From positions 46,908-110,907 of the forward strand of contig JAJYXI010000028.1 in the NCBI GenBank assembly GCA_021791055.1: a stretch of DNA of 64,000 nt. The letters are read 5' to 3'. This document shows, piece after piece, positions 52,710 to 61,967 of the stretch. This DNA comes from Nitrospirota bacterium. Its GTDB lineage: Bacteria; Nitrospirota; Thermodesulfovibrionia; Thermodesulfovibrionales; Dissulfurispiraceae. Below the pieces are notes generated by a model. That model saw nothing but the letters and a program-made list of their open reading frames with translations, was not told the DNA's origin and made no database searches. Positions within the stretch are counted from its first letter, which is position 1. The number at the start of each line of letters is the position of its first letter. Both the position numbers and the translations under genes were made by a program.

Positions 52710-53006
52710 ATGCTTTTATTTGAATGGGATCAAAATAAATCAATAAAGAACATTAAAATTCACAAAGTAACTTTTGATGAAGCAAGCACATCTTTCAGAG
52801 ATAACTTATCATTGACGATTTACGATCCTCTGCATTCTGAGGAAGAAGACAGGTTGATATTAATTGGGACTTCCTGTAAAAATCGTCTTCTGGTAGTTGT
52901 TCATACCGAAAGAGGAAATAAAATCAGAATAATAAGCGCAAGAAAAGCAACAAAGAATGAAAGGAAACAATATGAAGAGAATGCGGAAAGATTCAGACAT
53001 GCTTGA
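52710..53006 (+). CDS. brnT: BrnT-family toxin
   Basis: A 98-residue RelE-fold ribonuclease-type toxin: FEWDQNKSIKNIKIHKVTFDEAS, DPLHSEEEDRLILIG and the C-terminal IRIISARKATKNERKQYEE are the family landmarks. The partner antitoxin gene overlaps its end by 35 bp. It lies in the cassette-like patch with its own promoter. Confidence 0.88.
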   Translation: MLLFEWDQNKSIKNIKIHKVTFDEASTSFRDNLSLTIYDPLHSEEEDRLILIGTSCKNRLLVVVHTERGNKIRIISARKATKNERKQYEENAERFRHA

Positions 53007-53181
53007 AGAATATGATTTCAGCAAAGGCATTCGGGGAAAATATGCAAAAAGGTATGCGGAAGGAACAAATGTTATTGTCATTGAGCCTGATGTTGCGAAG
53101 TTTTTCCCGGATCATGATTCTGTGAATCAGGCTTTGAGATCGTTAGCTGAGATCATTAAAAAACAGAAAAGAATTGCATAA
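52972..53181 (+). CDS. BrnA-type antitoxin
   Basis: A 69-residue protein encoded immediately after and overlapping brnT. The patterned part, DFSKGIRGKYAKRYAEGTNVIVI followed by PDVAKFFPDHDSVNQALRSL, resembles the ribbon-helix-helix antitoxins found with BrnT-like toxins. The ATG at 52972 has AAAGGA upstream; the track start at 52957 lacks one. Its stop codon TAA lies inside the left core of the attC-like site. Confidence 0.78.
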   Translation: MKRMRKDSDMLEEYDFSKGIRGKYAKRYAEGTNVIVIEPDVAKFFPDHDSVNQALRSLAEIIKKQKRIA

Positions 53182-53307
53182 CAACGCGCTGCAGTGAAAT
53201 CGAACCACACGGCGCTGTTTGGGCAGGTTAGAGTATGGGGTTTGCAAATCAGTTTTTTGCATGTTGAAGTCATTCAGTGGCTCGATTCACTGAGCTTAGC
53301 GTTCGGC
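53176..53307 (+). other. attC-like integron recombination site
   Basis: Left end GCATAAC-AACGC-GCTGCAGTGAAATCGA; right end TCGATTCACTGAGCTTA-GC-GTTCGGC. The inner arms pair (CAGTGA-ATCGA-CCAC) with an unpaired extra base on the left, the hallmark of attC extrahelical bases. The 132-bp length and GCTGCAG/CTGAGCTTAGC sub-boxes are in the normal range for attC sites. The brnA stop lies in the left core, as in true cassettes. Confidence 0.6.
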
Positions 53308-53362
53308 GAAAAATAAAATTGCCTATTCACTATCATTAAAACTAACATAGGAGGTATCACCA

Positions 53363-53643
53363 ATGGCCAAAATCCCGAATATAGTTCCGATCACCGACCT
53401 TCGACAGGATGCAACTTCAATCGTAAAGCGTGTGACATCTTCCCGCGAGCCGCTCATTATAACGCAGAGGGGAAGAGCAGCAGCAGTGATGGTCAGCATG
53501 GAAACATATGAGCACACACAGCATGAGCTTGAGATTCTTCGGCTCCTTGCCTCTGGAGAGAAGGAGTCGATGTGGGCAAAGGCTATGACCTCGACGTGGT
53601 TCTTGCAGAGGCCGACTCTCTACTTGAAGGAATGAAACGTTGA
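53363..53643 (+). pseudogene. Phd/YefM-type antitoxin, frameshifted and without toxin
   Basis: The first 70 residues (IPNIVPITDLRQDATSIVKRV..., REPLIITQRGRAAAVMVSMETYE) are a normal Phd/YefM DNA-binding antitoxin with RBS AGGAGG. The reading frame then leaves the family (SMWAKAMTSTW) and stops at 53635. In another frame the DNA continues as VGKGYDLDVVLAEADSLLEGMKR to a stop at 53641-53643, the expected antitoxin end. A one- or two-base indel near 53565-53575 explains this. No toxin gene follows; the convergent hydrolase gene begins 8 bp later. Confidence 0.75.
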
Positions 53644-53651
53644 AGGTCTGC

Positions 53652-54203
53652 TTACCTGATCCTCTTTGAAATCGCCTTAAACTCCTCTGTTCCCGCTACT
53701 TTAAGCAATTGAAACAAAACCGTCTCTGTGCATGTGACTACTGCGCCTGCATCGCGCATGAATTCGACGCCTGTTTTCCAGTTTTCCTTTTCCCTTGAAC
53801 AGACCGCATCCCTCACAAGATGGACATGGAAGCCTTCCTTTAGAAGGCCGATGCATGTCTGAAGCACGCATATATGGGTCTCCATGCCTGTCAGTATAAT
53901 ACTCTTTTTGTTGAGCTTCTTTATTTCATTCAAGAAATTGGGCTCCTCGCAGCAGCTGAAGGTCAATTTTTCGATAGGCTGATATACTGGCAATTGCTCC
54001 TTTATTTCGTTCACTGTTGGGCCAAGGCCCTTTGGATACTGCTCGGTCAGGACTACAGGGATGTTCAACATCTTTGCAAGCTCGATGAGATGGAGGCAGT
54101 TTTTAACGACCTCCTCCCGCGTCTTCATTACATTCGCAAGCCTGTCCTGAATATCTATGATCAATAATGCTGTATTATCTTTATCGAGAAGAAATCTGTT
54201 CAT
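53652..54203 (-). CDS. Isochorismatase-family hydrolase (YcaC-like)
   Basis: A 183-residue cysteine hydrolase with the triad Asp in LLIIDIQDRL, Lys in PIEKLTFSC and Cys in GMETHICVLQT. The family hydrolyses amide or vinyl-ether bonds; the short single-domain form is closest to YcaC-type proteins. Substrate unknown. It marks the return to chromosomal backbone after the cassette-like patch. Confidence 0.87.
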   Translation of the reverse strand: MNRFLLDKDNTALLIIDIQDRLANVMKTREEVVKNCLHLIELAKMLNIPVVLTEQYPKGLGPTVNEIKEQLPVYQPIEKLTFSCCEEPNFLNEIKKLNKKSIILTGMETHICVLQTCIGLLKEGFHVHLVRDAVCSREKENWKTGVEFMRDAGAVVTCTETVLFQLLKVAGTEEFKAISKRIR

Positions 54204-54361
54204 AAATAATCTCCTTTGGGCAATAATAAATTAAATATTGCGATATTATATCATTTTTCGAGATCGCTCAAACCATAATCAGTAAAGAAGCTTTCTAAAT
54301 ACAGGATAGCAGGTATCCATGTTTACGGATTGCGGTCAAAGGGCTTTACAGACAATTTACA

Positions 54362-54390
54362 TTGTCAACAGTTTCTAATTGATGTATTAT
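54362..54390 (+). promoter_or_regulatory. Sigma-70-like promoter of the chemoreceptor gene
   Basis: TTGTCA (54362-54367), 17 bp, TATTAT (54385-54390), about 50 bp before the ATG, with an RBS (GGAGGGAGG) between. The remaining 240-bp spacer shows nothing else. Confidence 0.6.
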
Positions 54391-54444
54391 TTTTTTAGCA
54401 TCTAAATAATAGATTTAAAATAAGAGTAGGAGGGAGGTTGATAT

Positions 54445-56070
54445 ATGTCAACTATAGAGAAAATCAAAGGAATGTCCATCAAATGGAAATTGATGATACC
54501 CATCATAATAATCATGGTGGGCATAGGCATTGCCAACACAATATGGATGGGAATGAAGGTTAAGGAGATTTCATCCGAACAGAGCAGGAGGGATTTAACA
54601 CATTTATCGGAGACGGTATTTGGAGTAATGACGGGCTATATGACAACCGGCATGATGGCTACCCACAAAAAAACTTTTCTTGACCATATGAACAAGATGC
54701 TTCCTGTAAGTATGATATGGGGAGAGATTCTGGATAAACAATATGGTAAGAAGGCAGCAGAAGAATATCCGAGGGATGACCTTGAAAAAGAGGTGTTTAA
54801 GACTGGCAAACCTGCCTTTAAGACTGAATCTATTAAAGGAGAGACATATCTCAGGGGGATTTTCCCTTATGTAAATGTCAAGGACTACATGGGAACAAAC
54901 TGCCTGATGTGTCACAGCGAAGGAACAAAGGAAGGAGATGTTCTTGGAGCCCTCAGTATCAGCGTTTCTATGAAAAAAACAGAAGATGCAGTGGCAAGAA
55001 CAAAAATCCTCATTGCAGTCATTACAATTCTTCTTTCTGTCGGCAGCATAGGTGTAATCTACTTTATCCTTTCCAATTTCCTTACAAGACCTCTTGGAAA
55101 TATTGTAAGAGTAGTCGAAAGCGCAGGACATAAGGACTTCAGAGAGAGGCTTCAGATAAAGTTCCTCGATGAAATGGGTAATCTTTCAGAATCTATAAAT
55201 AAAATGTCAGGTGAGCTATCAAATGCCATGAGAAATGTTGCCCATGCAGCAGCCGACCTATCAAAACATGCAGTGGTGCTTAAGGGAGCCATAGATGAGA
55301 CAATAGACGGCACAAACAAGCAGGCACAGCAGGCAGCACAGATTGCGACTGCTGCAGAGGAGATGTCACAGACAGTAACAGAGATTGCACGGAATAGTGC
55401 CTCTGCCTCTGATTCTGCAAAGGACGCAATCAGTGTTGCGCATAATGGAAAAGATGTTGTGGTTCAATCCGTTGACAAGATAAATTCAGCAGGCAGCGCA
55501 ACACAGGAGCTGGCATCCATGATAGAGAGGCTGAATTCGAGGGTAACGGAGATAGGCGAGATAGTCTCTGTAATAAGCGATATAGCAGACCAGACCAACC
55601 TCCTCGCACTCAATGCCGCCATAGAGGCTGCAAGGGCAGGAGAACAGGGAAGGGGCTTTGCTGTGGTAGCTGATGAGGTCAGGAAGCTGGCAGAGCGCAC
55701 CATGAAGGCAACAACCGAGATATCGGAAAAGATTAAGGCTGTTCAGGTCGATTCAGGCCAGACCGCACACTCGATGGAGAGGGCGCTAAGCCATGTGACT
55801 GAAGGAGTTACATTTATGGAGACAGCAAGTGAATCCCTCGGTCATATTGTGAGCTCCGTTCAGAAAACAGCAGATGAGATAGCACAGATAGCCGCCTCTG
55901 TGGAAGAACAATCCGCCGCATCCGAGGAAATAGCAAGGAATATCGAGGATATATCTCATATCGCAAAAAAGACACAGGAATCCACAGAACATCTAAAGAA
56001 GATTTTCGATGAACTGAACGCCCTGTCCCAGAAGCTCAAGGCAACCATAGACGAATTCAGGTTTGAGTAG
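54445..56070 (+). CDS. Methyl-accepting chemotaxis protein with periplasmic haem-c site
   Basis: A 541-residue receptor: transmembrane helix at residues 14-34, a 150-residue periplasmic domain containing one CXXCH (NCLMCHSEG), a second helix near 190-212, HAMP, and a cytoplasmic MCP signalling domain with the conserved hairpin ([40 protein letters not shown]). The haem-c sensor resembles DUF3365/Tll0287-like domains, which sense redox state or gases. Good RBS GGAGGGAGG. It stands alone; no che genes are in the window. Confidence 0.92.
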   Translation: MSTIEKIKGMSIKWKLMIPIIIIMVGIGIANTIWMGMKVKEISSEQSRRDLTHLSETVFGVMTGYMTTGMMATHKKTFLDHMNKMLPVSMIWGEILDKQYGKKAAEEYPRDDLEKEVFKTGKPAFKTESIKGETYLRGIFPYVNVKDYMGTNCLMCHSEGTKEGDVLGALSISVSMKKTEDAVARTKILIAVITILLSVGSIGVIYFILSNFLTRPLGNIVRVVESAGHKDFRERLQIKFLDEMGNLSESINKMSGELSNAMRNVAHAAADLSKHAVVLKGAIDETIDGTNKQAQQAAQIATAAEEMSQTVTEIARNSASASDSAKDAISVAHNGKDVVVQSVDKINSAGSATQELASMIERLNSRVTEIGEIVSVISDIADQTNLLALNAAIEAARAGEQGRGFAVVADEVRKLAERTMKATTEISEKIKAVQVDSGQTAHSMERALSHVTEGVTFMETASESLGHIVSSVQKTADEIAQIAASVEEQSAASEEIARNIEDISHIAKKTQESTEHLKKIFDELNALSQKLKATIDEFRFE

Positions 56071-56592
56071 CTAATGCCTTGACAAAAACTCGCAAATCAC
56101 AGATAAGGCCTCTTCAAGGGAGGCCTTATCTGTTTCTATGGTAAGTTCAGGATTTAATGGCTCTTCATATGGTACCTGCACTCCGGGCACAGGCCATCCG
56201 GCCCTGCCCTTTTTATATATGCCCTTCGGCGCTCCGCGTGTTTTTCTGCGAGAGACTTCCCTCTCCATACAAACATCTATGGGGCACTTCAGATAAATTT
56301 CAGCAAAGCTTGGGATAAGCTCCCTTGCAAGCTCTCGCCACCTGCGCATGTTTCCCGTGGCATCAATAATGACATTGCGATTAAGCTCTGAAAGGGTCTT
56401 TGCCATATAGACAATAGCGCGGTAGACCATCTCCCTTTCATCTTCAGAATAGGTCGGTTTCGGCGTCACAATCTTTCTCAGTTCATCCATTCTGAGAATA
56501 AAAAAATCAGGGAAATGCCTTTTTACGCCGTCGGCAACGGTGCTCTTCCCGCTTCCCGGCAAACCTGTTATCCATAAGACAAGACCTTTCAT
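56071..56592 (-). CDS. cysC: Adenylylsulfate kinase-like protein
   Basis: A 173-residue P-loop kinase of the APS kinase family: Walker A GLPGSGKST, FILRMDELRK, GNMRRWRELAREL and the C-terminal PYEEPLNPELTIETD. It would make PAPS from APS, an assimilatory or sulfation reaction beside a dissimilatory pathway. Some substitutions (GIYKKGRAG for the usual GLYKKAR) are mild. The 3' end contains a hairpin that serves the convergent chemoreceptor gene. Confidence 0.82.
   Translation of the reverse strand: MKGLVLWITGLPGSGKSTVADGVKRHFPDFFILRMDELRKIVTPKPTYSEDEREMVYRAIVYMAKTLSELNRNVIIDATGNMRRWRELARELIPSFAEIYLKCPIDVCMEREVSRRKTRGAPKGIYKKGRAGWPVPGVQVPYEEPLNPELTIETDKASLEEALSVICEFLSRH
56100..56136 (+). terminator. 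Terminator of the chemoreceptor gene inside cysC
   Basis: CAGATAAGGCCTC (56100-56112) and GAGGCCTTATCTG (56120-56132) form a perfect 13-bp stem with a 7-base loop, followed by TTTCT. It lies 30 bp after the chemoreceptor stop but inside the coding end of the convergent cysC. Confidence 0.7.
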
Positions 56593-56619
56593 AATTTAGA
56601 GGATAGCATATTTTAATAT

Positions 56620-56649
56620 TTGACTAAACCTCTTTTATAAGGGTAGAAT
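56620..56649 (+). promoter_or_regulatory. Leaderless-type promoter of dnaE
   Basis: TTGACT (56620-56625), 18 bp, TAGAAT (56644-56649), then five bases to the ATG at 56655; no Shine-Dalgarno. Same spacing as the glcD promoter. Confidence 0.55.
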
Positions 56650-56654
56650 TTTTC

Positions 56655-59600
56655 ATGCAGCATTCTGATTTTGTCCCCCTCCATTTGCATACAGAATACA
56701 GCCTTTTGGACGGTGCAATAAAGATTGATGAGCTTGTTGAGCAGGCATCTGCCTATAAAATGCCTGCTGTTGCCATCACCGACCACGGCAATCTTTTTGG
56801 CGCCGTCAACTTTTATAAAAAGGCCATAAAAAAAGGCATAAAGCCCATTATCGGCTGCGAGGTTTATGTTGCCCCAAACAGCAGGCTTGACAGGGCAAAA
56901 ACGAATATGGACAACGGCCTCTCGGAAGAGGCAGCATTTCACCTGATACTCCTTGCCAAAGACAATAGCGGCTACAAAAATCTGACAACCCTTGTCTCAA
57001 AAGCATACATAGAGGGTTTCTATTACAAGCCAAGAATAGATAAAGAGATCCTTGAACAATACAGCGGAGGGCTTATAGGCCTTACCGCATGCCTCAAAGG
57101 AGAAGTGCCCTATTATCTTCAATACGGGCAGATAAAGCGTGCCCGTGAGGCAGCTTTACAGTATAAGCACATCCTCGGCCCCGAGAATTTCTTTTTTGAG
57201 ATACAGCACAATGGAATGCCTGAGCAGGAGGATGTAAATAAAAAGCTCATTGAGCTTTCGCAGGAACTCCATATCCCCCTTGTTGCAACAAACGACTGCC
57301 ATTATCTCAGAAAAGATGATGCAAAGGCGCATGACATCCTTCTCTGCATACAGACAGGAAAGACGGTGAAAGATGAAAAGAGAATGAGGATGTCCACCAA
57401 TGAGTTCTATTTCAAATCCCCTGATGAGATGCTTCAGGCATTTCATGAGATGCCTGAAGCAATATTGAATACAAGGATGATTGCTGAAAGGTGCAATCTC
57501 GATTTTGTCCTCGGAAAGAGCCTTCTTCCAAAGTATGATATGCCCAACGGCATTTCACCCGATTCTTATCTTGAAGAACTTGCATTTGATGGCCTTAAAA
57601 CTAAATTCAGAGGGGATCCGTCCCAGAGTTACATTGATAGGCTTAAGATGGAGCTTCGGATGATAAGAAAGATGGGGTACTCATCCTATTTTCTGATAGT
57701 ATGGGATTTTATAAGCTATGCAAGGAAAAACGGCATTCCTGTTGGCCCTGGAAGAGGCTCTGCAGCAGGAAGTCTCGTTGCCTATTGTCTTGATATAACA
57801 GAGATAGACCCGATTAAATATAACCTTCTTTTTGAAAGATTCCTCAATCCCGAAAGAATAAGCATGCCTGATATTGATGTGGATTTCTGCAAGGACAGGA
57901 GGCCGGAGGTGATCAATTATGTCGCGGAAAAATACGGCAGCGACCATGTAGCACAGATAATCACATTCGGGACAATGGCTGCAAAGGCAGCCATAAGGGA
58001 TGTTGGCAGGGTAATGGATATTCCTTATGCCGAGGTTGATAAGATAGCAAAGTTAGTCCCGGGACATAATATAAGCATTGACGAAGCCCTGAAAATCGAG
58101 CCGCAGATGAAAGAATTATATGACAGCAATCCGACAGTGAAAGAGCTGCTGGACATCGCTAAGAGGCTTGAAGGATTATCAAGACACGCCTCCACCCATG
58201 CAGCAGGTGTTGTTATATCGCCTGAGCCTTTGACAGATTTTATGCCCCTTTATAAAAACCCTTCTGAAGAGACCATTACAACGCAGTTCGACATGGGATC
58301 TGTGGAGAGTGTCGGACTTCTCAAGTTCGATTTCTTAGGATTAAAGACGCTCACAGTACTCGAGAAGACCGTTGACTATATAAAGCAGCAGGGTAAAGAG
58401 ATAATCCTATCTGAGATTCCGCTTGAGGACAAAGAAACATACAAGCTCTTAAGCTCAGGAGAGACAACCGGCATATTCCAGATCGAGAGCGCAGGAATGA
58501 GGGATATACTCGTCAAGATGAGGCCGAACAGGTTTGAAGACCTCATCGCCCTCGTTGCCCTTTACCGTCCCGGCCCTATAGGAAGCGGAATGATAGACGA
58601 CTTCATAAAGAGGAAAAAAGGCGAGACAGAGGTGGAGTATGAGCTGCCGCAATTAAAGGAGATCCTTGATGAGACCTATGGAGTAATCCTTTATCAGGAA
58701 CAGGTCATGAGGATCGCAAATAAGATAGCAACCTTTTCTATGGGACAGGCAGATCTCCTCAGAAGGGCAATGGGAAAGAAAAAGCCCGAGGAGATGGAAA
58801 AGCAAAAGGAGGTCTTTATCAGCGGTGCAATTGCAAATGGGATCCCTGAAAAGAAAGCTGCACGGCTCTTTGAGCTTATGGCGTTCTTTGCAGAATACGG
58901 CTTTAACAAGTCCCATTCTGCAGCCTATGCATATCTGGCATACCAGACAGCATATCTAAAGGCACATTATCCCGTTGAGTTCATGACAGCAAACCTCAGC
59001 GCAGACATGGGTGATACGGACAAGATCGTCAAGCTCATAAATGAATGCAGGAACATGTCCATAGAGATATTGCCTCCTGATATCAACGAGAGCGAAAGGG
59101 AGTTCAAGATTGTGGGAAGCTCTGTGAGGTTCGGCCTTGAGGCAGTAAAGGGAGTGGGCTCATCTGCAATAGAAATAATTCTTCAGGAAAGACAAAACGC
59201 ACCATTTGAATCCTTTGATGAATTCCTTTCGAGGGTGGATAATAAAAGGGTCAACAAAAAGGTTATGGAAAGCCTGATAAAGGCCGGTGCATTCGATTCC
59301 CTGTATTCTGACAATAGGTTCACGGCACGGGCAAAGGCTATGGATGCTTTAACATCGTCTTCTAAGGCAAACAGCTTTGGCCCGGGACTCTTCGGAGACA
59401 ATGAGACCGTAGCTGACACAGTCCAGCCCTGGGATGAGGCTGCATTGTTAAGCTATGAGAAAGAGGCGCTCGGCTTCTATATATCGGGCCATCCACTGAC
59501 AAGGTATAGAAGGACATTATCTGCAATGGATGTAATACAGCTTTCAGCCGTAGAAGACAAGGATGAAAGATCTGATATCTGCGTGGCAGGCGTCATAAGC

Positions 59601-60050
59601 GAGATGAAGATCAGGGCAAAAGAAAAGGGTGTCACAGCCTATCTGACCTTGGAGGACGAGACGGGAAGTTGTGAGATGCTCGCATTTCCCGACCTTTATA
59701 AAAAGAGTTCAGACCTTCTTAAAAAAGGCAATCTGCTCATGATAAAAGGGCAGGTGTTCAAGTCGGAGAAGGGAGCAAAGGTCATGGCGAGGGAGATACA
59801 GAACCTCACAGGCATGGAACTCTGCACGAAATATGAAGTGGCCTTGAAATGCGCCACCTTTGAAGATACTGCTGAAAAGCTCAGGACAATGAAAAAACTT
59901 CTGAGTGATGCTGCTAACGGTAAAGACAGCGTGGCATTCAAGTTTTATCTTCCTGATTATTGTGTTATTATAGCTTCACAGCTTCAGCCATGCAGTAATT
60001 TTGCAATAGAGGCAGAGAGGATCGCAGGAGTAAGCGTAAAGACATATTAA
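56655..60050 (+). CDS. dnaE: DNA polymerase III alpha subunit
   Basis: A 1131-residue replicative polymerase. PHP domain at the start (PLHLHTEYSLLDGAIKIDELV), catalytic aspartates in PDIDVDFCKDRRPEV and the palm region GPGRGSAAGSLVAYCL, then the beta-binding and OB-fold parts (DICVAGVISEMKIRAKEKG). Length is that of DnaE1. accA follows after 9 bp, so the two are probably co-transcribed. Confidence 0.96.
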   Translation: MQHSDFVPLHLHTEYSLLDGAIKIDELVEQASAYKMPAVAITDHGNLFGAVNFYKKAIKKGIKPIIGCEVYVAPNSRLDRAKTNMDNGLSEEAAFHLILLAKDNSGYKNLTTLVSKAYIEGFYYKPRIDKEILEQYSGGLIGLTACLKGEVPYYLQYGQIKRAREAALQYKHILGPENFFFEIQHNGMPEQEDVNKKLIELSQELHIPLVATNDCHYLRKDDAKAHDILLCIQTGKTVKDEKRMRMSTNEFYFKSPDEMLQAFHEMPEAILNTRMIAERCNLDFVLGKSLLPKYDMPNGISPDSYLEELAFDGLKTKFRGDPSQSYIDRLKMELRMIRKMGYSSYFLIVWDFISYARKNGIPVGPGRGSAAGSLVAYCLDITEIDPIKYNLLFERFLNPERISMPDIDVDFCKDRRPEVINYVAEKYGSDHVAQIITFGTMAAKAAIRDVGRVMDIPYAEVDKIAKLVPGHNISIDEALKIEPQMKELYDSNPTVKELLDIAKRLEGLSRHASTHAAGVVISPEPLTDFMPLYKNPSEETITTQFDMGSVESVGLLKFDFLGLKTLTVLEKTVDYIKQQGKEIILSEIPLEDKETYKLLSSGETTGIFQIESAGMRDILVKMRPNRFEDLIALVALYRPGPIGSGMIDDFIKRKKGETEVEYELPQLKEILDETYGVILYQEQVMRIANKIATFSMGQADLLRRAMGKKKPEEMEKQKEVFISGAIANGIPEKKAARLFELMAFFAEYGFNKSHSAAYAYLAYQTAYLKAHYPVEFMTANLSADMGDTDKIVKLINECRNMSIEILPPDINESEREFKIVGSSVRFGLEAVKGVGSSAIEIILQERQNAPFESFDEFLSRVDNKRVNKKVMESLIKAGAFDSLYSDNRFTARAKAMDALTSSSKANSFGPGLFGDNETVADTVQPWDEAALLSYEKEALGFYISGHPLTRYRRTLSAMDVIQLSAVEDKDERSDICVAGVISEMKIRAKEKGVTAYLTLEDETGSCEMLAFPDLYKKSSDLLKKGNLLMIKGQVFKSEKGAKVMAREIQNLTGMELCTKYEVALKCATFEDTAEKLRTMKKLLSDAANGKDSVAFKFYLPDYCVIIASQLQPCSNFAIEAERIAGVSVKTY

Positions 60051-60059
60051 GGAGCAACT

Positions 60060-61037
60060 ATGGGTTATTACCTTGACTTTGAGAAGTCGCTGGAAGAGCT
60101 TGAGACAAAGATTGAAGAATTAAAAAAGCTCTCTGACGGCACAGAAATAGATATAGCATCAGAGATAAAGCGTCTCGAGAAAAAGACGAAGGAATTGCGC
60201 TCTGAAATATTTTCCAATCTCACACCATGGCAGAAGACCATGATAGCCCGCCATCCCGAAAGGCCTTATACCCTTGATTATATCGGTATGATAGTCGAGG
60301 ATTTCATCGAACTTCACGGCGACAGACGGTTTGCAGACGATCCTGCCATTGTAGGGGGGGTCGGAAAGATTAATGGCGTTCCCATGTTTATTATCGGACA
60401 CCAGAAAGGCAGGGGTACAAAAGAGAGGATATTCAGAAACTTCGGGCAGCCCAACCCGGAAGGATACAGAAAGGCCCTGAGATTGATGAGGCTGGCAGAA
60501 AGGTTTAAGATTCCCATAGTAACCTTCATAGATACTCCCGGCGCATATCCCGGAATAGGCGCAGAGGAGAGGGGTCAGGCAGAGGCAATAGCAACAAACC
60601 TCATGGAGATGTCGAGGATTAAGACTCCCATAATATCTATCGTCATTGGCGAAGGCGGAAGCGGCGGCGCTCTCGCATTAAGCGTTGCCGATAGACTCTA
60701 TATGCTGGAGCATTCCGTGTATTCTGTAATCTCTCCTGAGGGGTGTGCAGCCATACTATGGAAAAAGGGTGGAGAACTTACCACTGATGACTTCTCAAGG
60801 GCGGCAGATGCACTTAAGCTCACTGCTGACGATCTGAAATCCTTTAAGGTCATAGACGACATAATTCCCGAGCCCCTCGGCGGCGCGCACAGGGAGCCTG
60901 ATGCAATAGCAAAAAGAATAGCGGAGTGCATCACAAAGTCTCTGGAATCCATTCAAACAAAAAGCCCTGCGAAATTAATAGAAGAACGATATAAAAAGAT
61001 CAGAAAAATAGGAAGCCTTACTCAAACAGGGCAGTAA
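60060..61037 (+). CDS. accA: Acetyl-CoA carboxylase carboxyltransferase alpha
   Basis: A 325-residue subunit of acetyl-CoA carboxylase: [54 protein letters not shown] and [11 protein letters not shown] are the family blocks. It catalyses malonyl-CoA formation with AccD (not in the window). RBS AAGGAG. Its last 20 bp overlap the convergent end of ftsY. Confidence 0.96.
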   Translation: MGYYLDFEKSLEELETKIEELKKLSDGTEIDIASEIKRLEKKTKELRSEIFSNLTPWQKTMIARHPERPYTLDYIGMIVEDFIELHGDRRFADDPAIVGGVGKINGVPMFIIGHQKGRGTKERIFRNFGQPNPEGYRKALRLMRLAERFKIPIVTFIDTPGAYPGIGAEERGQAEAIATNLMEMSRIKTPIISIVIGEGGSGGALALSVADRLYMLEHSVYSVISPEGCAAILWKKGGELTTDDFSRAADALKLTADDLKSFKVIDDIIPEPLGGAHREPDAIAKRIAECITKSLESIQTKSPAKLIEERYKKIRKIGSLTQTGQ

Positions 61038-61923
61038 CAAAATCCTCGGGATCGAAGTCCTTGAGGTCGTCAACTCCCTCGCCTATGCCGATAAGCCTTA
61101 CAGGAATTCCAAGCTCTTTTTTTATAGCAAAGATAATCCCGCCCTTTGCAGTGCCATCGAGTTTTGTAAGGGCAATGCCTGTTATGCCTATTGCTTCGTT
61201 GAATATCTGCGCCTGCCTCAAAGCATTCTGCCCTGTAGTCGCATCCACTATGAGAAGAATCTCCTGTGGTGCATCGGGTATGGACTTTTTGATAACACGG
61301 TTAATCTTTTTAAGCTCGTCCATGAGCTGGCTCTTTGTGTGGAGCCTTCCTGCGGTATCAATGATAACTATATCGATTCCGCGTGCCTTTGCAGCCTCCA
61401 CAGCATCAAAGGCAACGGCAGCAGGGTCAGAGCCACTCTGGTGCTTGACTATATCCGCTCCTGAGCGTTTCGCCCATATTTCGAGTTGCTCTATTGCAGC
61501 AGCCCTGAATGTATCTGCAGCAGCAATGATAACAGAATTGCCTTCAGAGATGAATCGTGATGCGAGCTTGCCTATGGTTGTGGTCTTGCCGACACCGTTG
61601 ACTCCGACGGTGAGGATTACAAATGGCTTTTCTCCGAAGGTTACAAGGGACTGGGACTTGCCGAGCAATAGAGCCATCTCGTCCTTTAAATAGGACTTCA
61701 CATCATCGGAGTTTCTTACCTCGCCTGCCCTTACCTTTTCTCTAAGCAGTCTGACTATTTCGTTTGTGGCCTCGGCTCCTATGTCCGATGTGATGAGCAC
61801 TTCTTCGATGTCTTCGATGGCTGCATCGTCGATGGTCCTGCCGGAAAGGATCGACTCAACTCTCTCGACAATATTCTTCTTTGTCTTTGTAAGGCCGGCT
61901 TTTAATTTGTCTAAGAATCCCAT
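61018..61923 (-). CDS. ftsY: Signal recognition particle receptor FtsY
   Basis: A 301-residue SRP GTPase: G1 [34 protein letters not shown]. The N-terminal acidic A-domain of enterobacterial FtsY is absent, giving the short NG form with a basic amphipathic start ([15 protein letters not shown]) for membrane contact. It directs ribosome-nascent chains to SecYEG. It follows the secreted Ig-like/AMIN-like gene on the minus strand. Confidence 0.95.
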   Translation of the reverse strand: MGFLDKLKAGLTKTKKNIVERVESILSGRTIDDAAIEDIEEVLITSDIGAEATNEIVRLLREKVRAGEVRNSDDVKSYLKDEMALLLGKSQSLVTFGEKPFVILTVGVNGVGKTTTIGKLASRFISEGNSVIIAAADTFRAAAIEQLEIWAKRSGADIVKHQSGSDPAAVAFDAVEAAKARGIDIVIIDTAGRLHTKSQLMDELKKINRVIKKSIPDAPQEILLIVDATTGQNALRQAQIFNEAIGITGIALTKLDGTAKGGIIFAIKKELGIPVRLIGIGEGVDDLKDFDPEDFVTALFE

Positions 61924-61967
61924 GATAGATTAAAGTGAGAAAGTGCTCATTTCCTGCTCTTTACTTC

